A DNA stretch of 64,000 nucleotides from Ensifer sp. IC4062 (GCF_020193575.1 NZ_JADYVD010000002.1:226342-290341); one strand, 5' to 3'. Numbered from the stretch's first letter, positions 9,733 to 18,608 are shown. Translations and numbers: made by a program. The notes: generated from the letters alone by a model not told the origin.

Positions 9733-9740
9733 TTAACCAT
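9733..9740 (+). promoter_or_regulatory. TTAACCAT, possible CtrA half-site
   Basis: TTAACCAT is the half-site sequence associated with the cell-cycle regulator CtrA in rhizobia. It lies about 45 bp upstream of the LexA box and 93 bp upstream of the small peptide gene. An 8-mer can occur by chance, so this is weak support. Confidence 0.25.
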
Positions 9741-9775
9741 GACCTTTGAATTGCGGGATCTTTTATGCGGGCTTG

Positions 9776-9800
9776 CTTGACTATGGAACAAAAAAAGAAC
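9776..9800 (+). promoter_or_regulatory. promoter -35 with overlapping LexA-type SOS box before the 28-aa peptide
   Basis: CTTGAC at 9776-9781 matches the rhizobial -35 consensus. GAAC at 9786-9789 and GAAC at 9797-9800, again exactly 7 bp apart, fall where the spacer would be, so LexA would block polymerase. The -10 is not clear. The box is 33 bp upstream of the ATG at 9834. Confidence 0.68.
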
Positions 9801-9833
9801 AAAAGAAAAACAATAGCGGAAAGGAGCCATATT

Positions 9834-9920
9834 ATGACTGATTTCGTTCGTGATCTCGCCGCCTTCGCCTCCATGAGCCTGTTCATCGCCAGCATTTCGG
9901 TGATTGCGCTCGGATTGTGA
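9834..9920 (+). CDS. 28-aa single-helix membrane peptide, SOS-controlled, SidA-like candidate
   Basis: The frame encodes 28 residues: a short charged start (MTDFVRDL) followed by an uninterrupted hydrophobic helix (about residues 8-28, ending in SVIALGL). A strong AAAGGAG ribosome-binding site sits about 8 bp before the ATG. A LexA-type box lies 33 bp upstream, overlapping a CTTGAC promoter element. In Caulobacter the SOS gene sidA encodes a 29-aa inner-membrane peptide that stops division by acting on the late divisome (FtsW/FtsN). Size, topology and control match, but the link is analogy and not demonstrated homology. dnaE starts 158 bp downstream in the same direction, so readthrough could join them. 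Confidence 0.72.
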   Translation: MTDFVRDLAAFASMSLFIASISVIALGL

Positions 9921-10078
9921 TCCTTCTGCGCCGGTGCGGCTTCGCATGGCGTGGCCGCGTCGGATCTGTGCTACCTCGGATGCAGTGTTGAAAAAGACGG
10001 CAGGCCGGGTCGTTGTGCTGGACATCAGGATAGGGAAACGGGATATCCTCTGCTCCGAGCGAGAATCGGAGTGCAACG

Positions 10079-13000
10079 ATGGCGAATGACGGGAGCCTTG
10101 GGCAGGCCACAACTGCGACGGATCCGCAGTTTGTTCACTTGCGCGTGCATTCGGCCTTCTCGCTGCTCGAGGGTGCGCTGCCGCTGAAGAAGGTCATCGG
10201 CAAGGCGGTAGCGGATAACCAGCCGGCCATCGGCATTGCCGACACCAACAATCTCTTTGCTGCACTCGAATTTTCACAGAAGGCGGCGGATGACGGCTTG
10301 CAGCCGATCATTGGCTGCCAGTTGTCGATCGACATGGAAGACGAGGCGGAAGCAGAACGGCGCGGTCATCATCACCAGCTTGCGAGGCTGCCGTCGCTCG
10401 TGCTTATCGCCGCAACGGACGCCGGCTATGTCCGGCTTGTCGACCTCGTCAGCCGCGCCTATCTCGACGGCGAGGGCAGCCAGGCGGCGCGAATAACGCG
10501 GTCATGGCTGGCTGAGGGCGGGACCGATGGTCTGATCGCCCTGACGGGGGCGGCGAGTGGCCCGATCGACATGGCATTGAAGGCGGGCTCACCGGCCCTG
10601 GCCGAGACCCGCCTGAGGGCGTTGATCGAGCTCTTCGGCGACCGGCTTTATCTGGAACTGCAGCGACATGGCAACTATGACCGGCGCCACGAGAGCCGCA
10701 TGGTCGAGCTCGCCTATCGCTCTGATGTGCCGCTGGTTGCGACCAACGAGGCGTTCTTTCCCGCGCCGGCCGACTATGATGCGCACGACGCTCTGATGGC
10801 GGTCGCGCACAACGCGATGGTTTCGGATGACAGCCGTTTCCGGCTGACGCCGGACCACTATCTGAAAAGCCGCAAGGAGATGGCGGCGCTCTTCGCCGAT
10901 CTTCCGGAAGCCCTCGACAACACGATCGAGATCGCCCGGCGCTGCTCCTTCATGCTGAAGACGCGGGGGCCGATCCTGCCGCGCTTCACCGGCGCTTCGG
11001 ATGACCCCGAGGAAGCGGAGCGTGCGGAAGCGGCGGAGCTTCGCCGGCAGGCGGAGGAAGGGCTGGAACGTCGCCTGGCGAAGCTCGGAATGGCGCCCGG
11101 CTATAAGGAAGAGGATTATCGCGAGCGGTTGGCCTTTGAACTCGGCGTCATCGAACGGATGAAGTTCCCGGGCTACTTCCTGATCGTTTCGGACTTCATC
11201 AAATGGGCCAAGCAGCACGACATTCCGGTCGGCCCGGGCCGCGGCTCGGGTGCGGGATCGCTCGTTGCCTATGCGCTGACGATCACCGACGTTGATCCAA
11301 TGCGTTTCTCGCTGCTGTTCGAGCGCTTCCTCAACCCTGAACGCGTGTCGATGCCGGACTTCGATATCGACTTCTGCCAGGACCGGCGTGAAGAAGTCAT
11401 CCGCTACGTGCAGGGCAAATACGGCCGCGAACAGGTGGCGCAGATCATCACCTTCGGATCGCTGCAAGCGCGCGCGGCGCTACGCGATGTCGGCCGCGTG
11501 CTCGAAATGCCCTATGGCCAGGTCGACAAGATCTGCAAGCTGGTGCCGAATAACCCTGCCAATCCGACGCCGCTTTCGAAAGCGATCGAGGAGGAGCCAC
11601 GGCTGCAAGAGGAGGCGGAAAAGGAGCCGGTCGTGGCTCGCCTTCTCGATATCGCCCAAAAGATCGAGGGGCTCTACCGCCATGCCTCGACGCACGCCGC
11701 CGGCATCGTCATCGGTGATCGGCCGCTCTCGAAGCTGGTGCCGATGTACCGAGATCCGCGTTCGGACATGCCAGTTACTCAGTTCAACATGAAGTGGGTG
11801 GAGCAGGCTGGCCTCGTCAAATTCGACTTCCTCGGCCTGAAAACGCTGACGGTGCTGAAGACCGCGGTCGATTTTGTCGCCAAGCGCGGCATCCATATCG
11901 ACCTTGCGAGCATTCCGCTCGACGATGTGAAGACCTACGAGATGCTTTCCCGCGGCGAGACGGTCGGCGTGTTCCAGGTGGAAAGCGCCGGCATGCGCAA
12001 GGCGCTGATCGGCATGCGGCCGGACTGCATCGAGGACATCATCGCCCTCGTCGCGCTCTACCGCCCGGGCCCTATGGAAAACATCCCGGTCTACAATGCC
12101 CGCAAGCACGGCGAGGAAGAGATCGAGTCGATTCACCCGAAGATCGATTACCTGCTGAAGGAGACGCAGGGCGTTATCGTCTATCAGGAGCAGGTCATGC
12201 AGATCGCGCAGGTGCTATCGGGCTATTCGCTCGGCGAGGCCGACCTGTTGCGCCGCGCAATGGGCAAGAAGATCAAGGAAGAGATGGACAAGCAGCGCGC
12301 CCGCTTCGTCGAAGGCGCCGTCAAGAATGACGTGTCGAAACCGCAGGCTGACTTGATCTTCGACCTGCTTGCGAAGTTCGCTAACTACGGCTTCAACAAG
12401 TCGCATGCGGCCGCCTACGCGATCGTCTCCTACCAGACCGCCTATATGAAGGCGCATTATCCGGTCGAGTTTCTCGCCGCGTCGATGACGCTCGATATGT
12501 CCAACACGGAAAAGATCAACGATTTCCGCCAGGACGCCATGCGCCTCGGTATCGAAGTGATCGCGCCGTCGGTGCAGACGTCGTTCCGCCATTTCGAGAC
12601 CGGCGACAACCGCATCTATTATTCGCTCGCGGCCATCAAGGGCGTCGGCGAGTCGGCGGTCGACCACATCGTGGCCGTCCGCGGTGATCGGCCCTTCGCG
12701 AGCCTTGAGGATTTCTGCCTCCGGATCGACCCTAAACTCCTGAACAGGCGTGTTTTCGAAAGCCTGATTGCCGCTGGCGCATTTGACTGCTTCGGCTACG
12801 ACCGGGCCGAACTCATTGGCGGTCTCGATCGGGTCCTGGGCTTTGCCCAGCGGGCTCAGGAAAACAAGGTGAGCGGACAGAGCGATATGTTCGGCGCCGG
12901 TGCCGCCACTGGTCCGGAGAGGATCGCGCTGCCGGCCTACACGCCTTGGCTTGCCTCGGAGAAGCTGCATAGAGAGTTCCAGGTGCTCGGCTTCTACCTT

Positions 13001-13573
13001 TCGGCCCACCCGCTCGATACCTACAATAAGCTGCTGGCGAAGATGCGCGTCCAAACGTTTGCCGATTTCGCCGCCGCGGTGAAGCAGGGAGCGACCGCCG
13101 GCCGGCTGGCGGGAACGGTGACTTCCAAGCAGGAGCGCAAGACGCGTACCGGCAACAAGATGGGAATCGTCGCCTTCTCCGACGCATCGGGTCAGTTCGA
13201 GGCCGTTCTCTTCTCGGAAATGCTCAACCAGTACCGCGATCTCCTCGAGCCGGGCAAGTCGCTGGTCATGACGGTCGCCGCCGAGGAGAGGCCAGAAGGA
13301 ATCGGTCTTCGCATTCAGACTTTGCGGTCTCTCGAAGAGGAATCGCTGCAGATGCAGAAGGCGCTCCGGGTTTTTGTGCGCGACGCCGGTCCGCTGCGCT
13401 CCATCGCCTCCCATCTCAACACGAAGGGCGATGGTCTCGTTTCCTTCGTGGTCATAAAGGAAAACGGCCAGCGGGAGATCGAGGTCGAACTCAACGAGAA
13501 ATACCGGATTTCGCCAGAGATTGCCGCGGCGCTCCGCTCGGCCCCCGGCGTCGTCGATGTCGAGCTCGTCTAG
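10079..13573 (+). CDS. dnaE: DNA polymerase III alpha subunit (replicative, DnaE1)
   Basis: This is the catalytic subunit of the replicative polymerase. The 1164-aa protein has an N-terminal PHP domain (HLRVHSAFSLLEGALP from about residue 20), the polymerase core with the catalytic PDFDIDF motif (426-432; Asp 429 and 431), the GPGRGSGAGSLVAY motif near 385, a helix-hairpin-helix region (IKGVGESAV, about 850) and a C-terminal OB fold near 1000-1080. Length and domain content fit DnaE1 rather than the SOS mutagenesis polymerase DnaE2/ImuC. The stop codon TAG lies at the edge of a palindromic repeat (13569-13671). It follows the 28-aa SOS peptide gene and an unremarkable 158 bp spacer. Confidence 0.96.
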   Translation: MANDGSLGQATTATDPQFVHLRVHSAFSLLEGALPLKKVIGKAVADNQPAIGIADTNNLFAALEFSQKAADDGLQPIIGCQLSIDMEDEAEAERRGHHHQLARLPSLVLIAATDAGYVRLVDLVSRAYLDGEGSQAARITRSWLAEGGTDGLIALTGAASGPIDMALKAGSPALAETRLRALIELFGDRLYLELQRHGNYDRRHESRMVELAYRSDVPLVATNEAFFPAPADYDAHDALMAVAHNAMVSDDSRFRLTPDHYLKSRKEMAALFADLPEALDNTIEIARRCSFMLKTRGPILPRFTGASDDPEEAERAEAAELRRQAEEGLERRLAKLGMAPGYKEEDYRERLAFELGVIERMKFPGYFLIVSDFIKWAKQHDIPVGPGRGSGAGSLVAYALTITDVDPMRFSLLFERFLNPERVSMPDFDIDFCQDRREEVIRYVQGKYGREQVAQIITFGSLQARAALRDVGRVLEMPYGQVDKICKLVPNNPANPTPLSKAIEEEPRLQEEAEKEPVVARLLDIAQKIEGLYRHASTHAAGIVIGDRPLSKLVPMYRDPRSDMPVTQFNMKWVEQAGLVKFDFLGLKTLTVLKTAVDFVAKRGIHIDLASIPLDDVKTYEMLSRGETVGVFQVESAGMRKALIGMRPDCIEDIIALVALYRPGPMENIPVYNARKHGEEEIESIHPKIDYLLKETQGVIVYQEQVMQIAQVLSGYSLGEADLLRRAMGKKIKEEMDKQRARFVEGAVKNDVSKPQADLIFDLLAKFANYGFNKSHAAAYAIVSYQTAYMKAHYPVEFLAASMTLDMSNTEKINDFRQDAMRLGIEVIAPSVQTSFRHFETGDNRIYYSLAAIKGVGESAVDHIVAVRGDRPFASLEDFCLRIDPKLLNRRVFESLIAAGAFDCFGYDRAELIGGLDRVLGFAQRAQENKVSGQSDMFGAGAATGPERIALPAYTPWLASEKLHREFQVLGFYLSAHPLDTYNKLLAKMRVQTFADFAAAVKQGATAGRLAGTVTSKQERKTRTGNKMGIVAFSDASGQFEAVLFSEMLNQYRDLLEPGKSLVMTVAAEERPEGIGLRIQTLRSLEEESLQMQKALRVFVRDAGPLRSIASHLNTKGDGLVSFVVIKENGQREIEVELNEKYRISPEIAAALRSAPGVVDVELV

Positions 13574-13671
13574 AGCGGGATGAGAAAAAGTGTGCGCGCT
13601 TTTCCGCTCTAGTCATAGTGGTCTAAAGCAATTCCAGGAAAAGTGTGCGACGGTTTTCCGTCCGAAATTGC
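13569..13671. repeat. rhizobial palindromic element, two hairpins, abutting the dnaE stop
   Basis: The first hairpin pairs GAGCGG (13573-13578) with CCGCTC (13604-13609), with GAAAA/TTTTC inside. The second pairs GCAATT (13628-13633) with AATTGC (13666-13671), with GGAAAA/TTTTCC inside. The first unit, beginning TCTAGAGCGGGATGAG, recurs at 18114-18166. The dnaE stop TAG is part of the repeat sequence. It may act as a terminator or mRNA stabiliser. It looks like the RPE/RIME palindromes of Rhizobiaceae. Confidence 0.6.
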
Positions 13672-13699
13672 GCAGCCTCAAAGCCCTGGGCAGCGGCAA

Positions 13700-14932
13700 T
13701 CAGCGCGGCGCGGTGCGTGTGATGGTGATGAAATCCGTTCCCTCGCCAGTTTCCTGCCCGCTCTCCGTATCGGAGATCGACAAGGACGATCCGTTGACGA
13801 GAAGGCCTGCGATCCGCGCCCGCACGTCAGCGGGCACGGAGATCCGCTCCAGCGTTGCCTGAAGCGCATCGGAAGCCGAAGCATCGGCGTCGACGGAAAT
13901 GCCTAGACCTTTTTTCATCGACACGGACAAGTGATTTTCCAGGGAAACGCCAAACCATTTGCCGGTGCCGCTTGCGGGATCGTGATCCTGGAACTGCAGG
14001 AAATGCGTTCCCAACGCAGCTTCCGGCTGCTCGATGTCGACGTCGGCCGAGAAGAGCGGTTGGAATCGTTGGCGCACGAGCAAGATGCCATTCGACGGCT
14101 TTTCGCGGCCGGCCTTTTCGAACACTTTGTCGATCAGTTCCGGAGTTATGTTGCCGTCAGGTGGAAGACCTTCGGTCGACTGGAAGGCGCGCACGGCGTC
14201 AGACGTGGCCGGACCGGCCCAGCCATCCGGAACGCCGGCATCGAAGCCGAGGCTGCTTAGCACCACCTGTAGCTCGCGGACGGTGTCGCGGGTGCTGCGC
14301 CGCGTGATCAAAAGGCGGATCGGTGTCTGTGATTGGCTGGAAGCGACCGGCACGGAGGCCGTCTTGATCATTGCCACTTCGAGTGGATTGTTTTCCTTCT
14401 GGCTGAGCGCCGGACGCAGGGGAACGTCCGAAAGGGGAGCCGGCTTTTCCTCAAGTGTTTGGTTCGGTTGGAAGAGCTTGACGCTTGAAATCTCGGCGGG
14501 AACCACCTGTCGATCAGATATCAGGACATGCATTCCGTGCCTGGTCATCTTGAACAGTTTCGCCGCAAATTTGCTGGGTAACCGCACGCAACCGTGCGAT
14601 GCCGGGTATTTCGGCACGTGGTCTGAGCCATGGAGGGCAATGCCGGACCAGGTCAGCCGCTGCATGAAGGGCATCGGCGCGTTCGAATAGATGTTGGACT
14701 TGTGGTGGCGGCGTTTTTCGATGATCGAGAAAATACCTGTCGGCGTCGAGTGCCCGGCTTTCCCGGTCGATGCCTTCGAGGTGGCTATGACGGTATTACC
14801 GTCATAAACGACGATCGATTGCTGCTGGGTCGAGACGATCACCTGCAGCGGTTGATCGCTGGCGGCAATGACGGACGACGCCGAGGCCAGCAGGAGGGCG
14901 AACCCGCCTCCGAGAGTGAAACGCAAAAACAT
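13700..14932 (-). CDS. L,D-transpeptidase (YkuD) with peptidoglycan-binding domain
   Basis: This periplasmic enzyme probably forms 3-3 cross-links or anchors proteins to peptidoglycan. From the ATG at 14932 it has a signal peptide (MFLRFTLGGGFALLLASASS, cleavage near VIA-AS), then the YkuD catalytic domain with ALHGSD and the SHGCVRLP active-site motif (Cys about 138). A PG_binding_1 domain follows at about 210-280 (VRELQVVLSSLGFDAGVPDG). The C-terminal ~120 residues are of unknown role. An ATG at 14977 would precede the signal peptide with polar residues and is less likely. It is convergent with dnaE. Confidence 0.88.
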   Translation of the reverse strand: MFLRFTLGGGFALLLASASSVIAASDQPLQVIVSTQQQSIVVYDGNTVIATSKASTGKAGHSTPTGIFSIIEKRRHHKSNIYSNAPMPFMQRLTWSGIALHGSDHVPKYPASHGCVRLPSKFAAKLFKMTRHGMHVLISDRQVVPAEISSVKLFQPNQTLEEKPAPLSDVPLRPALSQKENNPLEVAMIKTASVPVASSQSQTPIRLLITRRSTRDTVRELQVVLSSLGFDAGVPDGWAGPATSDAVRAFQSTEGLPPDGNITPELIDKVFEKAGREKPSNGILLVRQRFQPLFSADVDIEQPEAALGTHFLQFQDHDPASGTGKWFGVSLENHLSVSMKKGLGISVDADASASDALQATLERISVPADVRARIAGLLVNGSSLSISDTESGQETGEGTDFITITRTAPR

Positions 14933-15082
14933 ACTCTCATTCCAACGCAAGAACTGGTGAATGAGCGTATCCGCCAATATTTAAGGAATTCGATCTGTGC
15001 GAGCCGGCCCACACGCCGTGCGTCCTTGAGACGCATAAAATCGCTATAGCGTCTTAAATTGCTGCAGTTTTAGGCGCCGGCA

Positions 15083-16375
15083 CTATCGATCGCGACGCCT
15101 ATTACCGAAGGTATAGCCGGTCTCGACGGTCGTCTTGCCGAACTTGTCGCGCAGCTTGTTGATGGCATCCTCGGCAGCCGCGCGCCTCGTTGCCCCCGGA
15201 TCCACCAGATCCGGCGGATCGGCAAGACCGGGATCGGACAGGTCGCTGACGCCGATGCCGATCAGCCTGTATCGCGTTCCGTCGACTTCCCTTTCCAGAA
15301 GCTGGAGGCCCGTGCGGAAGATGCGATCCGCCAGACGTGTCGGGCTGTCGAGCCGCCTGTTGCGCGTGCGACTCTTGAAGTCGGCGGTCTTGAGCTTGAG
15401 AACGACGGTTTGTCCGGCAAGCTCCGCCTTTCGCAGGCGCAGCGCCACCTGTTCGCTGAGCCCCCTGAGATGCGGGACCAGTTCCTCCAGACGCGAGATG
15501 TCGTCGTTGAATGTGGTTTCCGACGACACGCTCTTGGCTTCCCCGTCCGTCTCCACGATCCGCTCGTCCTGGCCGCGCGAGAGGCGGTAGAGCCTTTGGC
15601 CCATCGTGCCGTATCGGCGCATCAGGTCGGCCTCCTCCATCATCTGCAACTGGCCGATGGTGCGGATGCCGTCCCGTTCGAGCGTCGCGGCAAAGGCCTT
15701 GCCCACGCCCCAGATCAGCGTGACAGGACGCTCCTTCAGGAAATCCACGGCCTCCGCCTGACCAATGACAGAGAACCCACGTGGCTTCTGGAGGTCCGAG
15801 GCGACCTTGGCGAGGAACTTGCAGTAGGACAGGCCGACCGAGACGGTGATGCCGATCTCCTGCTCCACGCGTCTCGCGAACCGGGCAAGTGTGCGGGCCG
15901 GCGGATCGTGATGGAGCCGCTCGGTGCCGCTGAGATCGAGGAAGGCTTCGTCGATCGACAGCGGCTGCACCAGCGGCGTCAATTCCAGCATTAGCGAACG
16001 TACTTCGCGTCCGACGCGCGAGTATTTCTCCATGTTCGGCTTGATCACGACGGCGTGCGGACAGGCTTCCAGCGCCTTGAACATCGGCATGGCGGAGCGA
16101 ACGCCGTGAATGCGGGCGATGTAGCAGGCGGTCGAAACGACGCCGCGTTTGCCGCCGCCAATGATCACCGGCTTGTCGGCAAGCTCCGGATCGTCACGCT
16201 TCTCGATCGACGCGTAGAAGGCATCGCAGTCAATATGTGCGAGCGTCAGCTTGTAGAGTTCAGAGTGGCGAAGAAGCCGCGGGCTCCCGCAGGACCAACA
16301 CCGTCGCGCCTGGGCGGCCTGCTCTTTGAGGCAGTCTCGGCAGAAGCCAGGAATCGATGCAGCGCTGTCGGGCAT
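15083..16375 (-). CDS. dinB: DNA polymerase IV (DinB) with N-terminal cysteine cluster
   Basis: This is a Y-family translesion polymerase. The catalytic motifs are [20 protein letters not shown] (about residues 49-68) and [12 protein letters not shown] (about 142-153); the little-finger domain lies at about 290-390. Residues 12-35 hold two C-x2-C pairs (CRDC...CWSC), a zinc-ribbon-like N-terminal extension absent from E. coli DinB. A LexA-type box lies at 16381-16395, only 5 bp before the ATG at 16375, and no ribosome-binding site is visible in that gap. The mRNA may therefore be leaderless or start further in, at the ATG-less [10 protein letters not shown] region. The C-terminal -NRRRDR tail is basic. 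Confidence 0.94.
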   Translation of the reverse strand: MPDSAASIPGFCRDCLKEQAAQARRCWSCGSPRLLRHSELYKLTLAHIDCDAFYASIEKRDDPELADKPVIIGGGKRGVVSTACYIARIHGVRSAMPMFKALEACPHAVVIKPNMEKYSRVGREVRSLMLELTPLVQPLSIDEAFLDLSGTERLHHDPPARTLARFARRVEQEIGITVSVGLSYCKFLAKVASDLQKPRGFSVIGQAEAVDFLKERPVTLIWGVGKAFAATLERDGIRTIGQLQMMEEADLMRRYGTMGQRLYRLSRGQDERIVETDGEAKSVSSETTFNDDISRLEELVPHLRGLSEQVALRLRKAELAGQTVVLKLKTADFKSRTRNRRLDSPTRLADRIFRTGLQLLEREVDGTRYRLIGIGVSDLSDPGLADPPDLVDPGATRRAAAEDAINKLRDKFGKTTVETGYTFGNRRRDR

Positions 16376-16380
16376 ATCCG

Positions 16381-16395
16381 GAACAAATGTTGAAC
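16381..16395. promoter_or_regulatory. LexA-type SOS box immediately upstream of dinB
   Basis: GAAC at 16381-16384 and GAAC at 16392-16395 are separated by exactly 7 bp. This is the third such box near dnaE/dinB. It lies 5 bp upstream of the leftward dinB start, close enough that the operator would overlap the transcription start. On the other side it is 55 bp from the TTG start of the rightward GNAT gene, so it could affect both. Confidence 0.7.
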
Positions 16396-16450
16396 GCGGC
16401 GACTTTACGCTCTACGCTACTGAGTCTCAAGGCGGAGATCGGAGGCCGTT

Positions 16451-17038
16451 TTGGATATCACCCTGCAATTTGCACCGGTCACGGCCGACCTCTGGCCAGA
16501 TTTCGAGACTCTCTTTGGTCCGAAGGGGGCGTTCTGCGGCTGCTGGTGTGTCGCCTTGCGCCTGCCTTATGCGATCCGCGGCAACATGACGATTGACCAG
16601 CGAAAGGACTTCATGCGCGCGCGGATCGAAGCCGGGCCGCCGCCGGGCATCCTCGGCTACTCAGAGAGAAAGCCGGTCGCCTGGGTTCAGGTCGGTCCGC
16701 GCTATGACGTGCCGCAGTTCAATTCGCCGCGGACGTGCACGCGGCCGCTCGAAGAGCGTGAGGCGGAGGACGCAAGTGTCTGGGCGGTGAGTTGCTTCTT
16801 CCTGTCGTCGCCGTTGCGCGGCAAGGGATTGAGCCACCGCATGCTTGCGGCCGCGGTCGATCACGCGCGAGATGAAGGTGCATGCTATCTCGATGCGTGC
16901 CCAATCGACCACACTAAGCAGCCGAAATCGGTAACGCTCTGTATCGGCTCGACGGCTATCTTCAATGCTGCTGGCTTCAAGATGGTCGCTCGGCGCAAAG
17001 ACGGCCGGCCGCTGATGCGACTGGACCTGAGGCAATGA
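16451..17038 (+). CDS. GNAT family N-acetyltransferase
   Basis: This 195-aa GNAT-fold protein has the acetyl-CoA-binding region SCFFLSSPLRGKGLSHRMLA at about 116-135 and an early FGPKGAFCGCWCVALRLP segment with three Cys residues. The substrate is unknown. The start is a TTG at 16451 with a GGAGG ribosome-binding site 5 bp before it. It is divergent from dinB across a 75-bp region containing a LexA box, so SOS co-control is possible. The three clustered cysteines near residue 30 are unusual for a GNAT and recall a subgroup often annotated simply as acetyltransferase. Confidence 0.75.
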   Translation: MDITLQFAPVTADLWPDFETLFGPKGAFCGCWCVALRLPYAIRGNMTIDQRKDFMRARIEAGPPPGILGYSERKPVAWVQVGPRYDVPQFNSPRTCTRPLEEREAEDASVWAVSCFFLSSPLRGKGLSHRMLAAAVDHARDEGACYLDACPIDHTKQPKSVTLCIGSTAIFNAAGFKMVARRKDGRPLMRLDLRQ

Positions 17039-17085
17039 TGGCGCTGTCCGATCTTCAGTCCGCGACGCTGCGGCGCGAACATCGT

Positions 17086-17727
17086 TCAGCCGTTCACAGC
17101 GGCGCGCAAGTGGCTGCGGATAAGGCGTGCCGCCTCGGCCCAATCTGCAGCCACGTGGATGCCGACATCGGGTGCGGGGGCGAGCGCGCGAAATTCAGCG
17201 TTCGCCATCAGGTTTATAAGCAGGCAGGAGGGTGCGTGATCCCTCACCGAATGGAGATTGCGCAGGATGTCGTCGATGAAGACGGCAGGGAGTTCCCGGG
17301 CGCCGTGCAGGTACTTTACAAGCGGCCCCTTCGGTTCCTCGGAGGCGAGCAGTGGATAGGGGAGGCCGAGGGCATCGAGCAGTGCACGCCGCCTGGCCGC
17401 GTGCCGCGGTGGCATCGCAGTCAGAAACACGATGTCCGCCTCGGCGGAGAGTTCCGCGAGCGTTTTGACCACGAGCGCGGCCGGTGTCTGCCACCGCTCC
17501 TGCGCATCGTAGAAGGCGTCGAGCAAAGCCTTCACAGTGGCCTCACTCGCTGCTTCGCCGCTTTGCAGATCGACGATGTTGCCGGTCAGGCGGAACGAAC
17601 TGGGCAGGAGCCTCAGCTGGCGGCTTTCGAGGAAGAGTTTGAATGGCGTCAGGAATTCAAGGACGACTTCATCGACATCGCTGACGATCAGCGGTCTCTG
17701 GCCCAGACGAACGATGTCGTCGGTCAT
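17086..17727 (-). CDS. HAD-superfamily-like phosphatase
   Basis: The 213-aa protein has a HAD-type motif 1 near the N-terminus (LIVSDVDEVVLEF, residues 13-25; DVDE with Asp nucleophile), a motif 2 candidate VFLTAMPPR (about 97-105) and a late acidic motif VFIDDILRN (about 148-156). These are the expected positions for a small haloacid dehalogenase-like hydrolase; the substrate is unknown. It starts 2 bp after the stop of the upstream DUF3572 gene, so the two are co-transcribed. It is convergent with the GNAT gene. Confidence 0.72.
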   Translation of the reverse strand: MTDDIVRLGQRPLIVSDVDEVVLEFLTPFKLFLESRQLRLLPSSFRLTGNIVDLQSGEAASEATVKALLDAFYDAQERWQTPAALVVKTLAELSAEADIVFLTAMPPRHAARRRALLDALGLPYPLLASEEPKGPLVKYLHGARELPAVFIDDILRNLHSVRDHAPSCLLINLMANAEFRALAPAPDVGIHVAADWAEAARLIRSHLRAAVNG

Positions 17728-17729
17728 GC

Positions 17730-18002
17730 TCAGCTATCCTCGAAATCCGACGCACCAGAGAGAAGGTGGTGCGCCCGGACCACCTCTTCTGGCCGCGTTT
17801 GCGTCGCTGCGCAGAAAGCCATCAGCGTCGGTTCGTGGTCCATCAGGAAAGCGACCAAGCCGCCCATGAAACCCGGCTCGCTGATTGCCGTGCGCAACGA
17901 ACCGGGGTCGGTGCCGGTCAGGGCGAGGAAACGGGACAGAAGTTCCGGTTCGTTAGCGAGCCAGGCGAGGATGGCGATTGCCGTTTCGTCAGCGCCCTTC
18001 AT
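17730..18002 (-). CDS. DUF3572 family protein
   Basis: The product is a 90-aa, helical, acidic protein (AIAILAWLANEPELLSRFLA near the N-terminus, then DHEPTLMAFCAATQTRPEEV). It matches the small DUF3572 family that commonly precedes divK in Rhizobiales; function is unknown. It is divergent from divK across 234 bp and directly upstream of the HAD-like gene. Confidence 0.78.
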   Translation of the reverse strand: MKGADETAIAILAWLANEPELLSRFLALTGTDPGSLRTAISEPGFMGGLVAFLMDHEPTLMAFCAATQTRPEEVVRAHHLLSGASDFEDS

Positions 18003-18113
18003 AGTGTCGAACCTCTCGTCATCTTGCGCCCGGAATTACCTATTTTTCAACCAAATAGCGCTAGTCTCGCCACTGAGGAAATGGGCCGAGTCGTTGATTG
18101 TGCAACTTATATG

Positions 18114-18166
18114 TCTAGAGCGGGATGAGGAAAAGTGTTTGCGGTTTTCCGCTCGCATGCCGCTCT
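18114..18166. repeat. rhizobial palindromic element, single unit
   Basis: This unit begins TCTAGAGCGGGATGAGGAAA and forms a hairpin pairing GAGCGG (18118-18123) with CCGCTC (18149-18154), with GGAAAA/TTTTCC inside. It is the same unit as the first half of the element at the dnaE stop (13569-13610). It sits about 70 bp upstream of divK. Confidence 0.6.
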
Positions 18167-18236
18167 CACTTATTAGAACCGATCACATCGTGATCTCGTG
18201 GACTTGCAATGCGGCGGCGGACAGCAAGGTATCGAC

Positions 18237-18608
18237 ATGCCCAAACAGGTAATGATTGTTGAGGACAACGAGCTGAATATGAAGCTCTTCCGCGACCTGA
18301 TTGAGGCTTCTGGCTATCAGACGATACAGACGCGGAACGGCATGGAGGCGCTCGAGCTTGCGCGCAAACACCGGCCCGATCTGATCCTGATGGACATCCA
18401 GTTGCCCGAGGTTTCCGGTTTGGAAGTCACGAAGTGGCTCAAGGAAGACGATGAACTGCACGTCATTCCGGTTATTGCCGTAACCGCATTCGCCATGAAG
18501 GGCGACGAGGAGCGTATTCGACAGGGTGGTTGCGAAGCCTATGTCTCCAAACCGATTTCGGTTCCGAAATTCATTGAAACAATCAAGACCTATCTGGGCG
18601 ATGCCTGA
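18237..18608 (+). CDS. divK: single-domain response regulator DivK
   Basis: DivK is a cell-cycle response regulator whose phosphorylation state, set by PleC/DivJ-type kinases, controls the DivL-CckA-CtrA pathway and division asymmetry. The 123-aa protein is a bare receiver domain: acidic pocket ED (residues 9-10), phospho-acceptor Asp near 53 ([11 protein letters not shown]), Thr/Ser in VIAVTAFAM near 83 and Lys in VSKPIS near 105. The ATG at 18237 gives the normal DivK start [14 protein letters not shown]. pleD follows after 17 bp, as is typical. Confidence 0.96.
   Translation: MPKQVMIVEDNELNMKLFRDLIEASGYQTIQTRNGMEALELARKHRPDLILMDIQLPEVSGLEVTKWLKEDDELHVIPVIAVTAFAMKGDEERIRQGGCEAYVSKPISVPKFIETIKTYLGDA

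Noticed and set aside
13590..13906. Rightward frames of 87-90 aa after dnaE
   Set aside because: Begin inside the palindromic repeat and run antisense to the L,D-transpeptidase gene.
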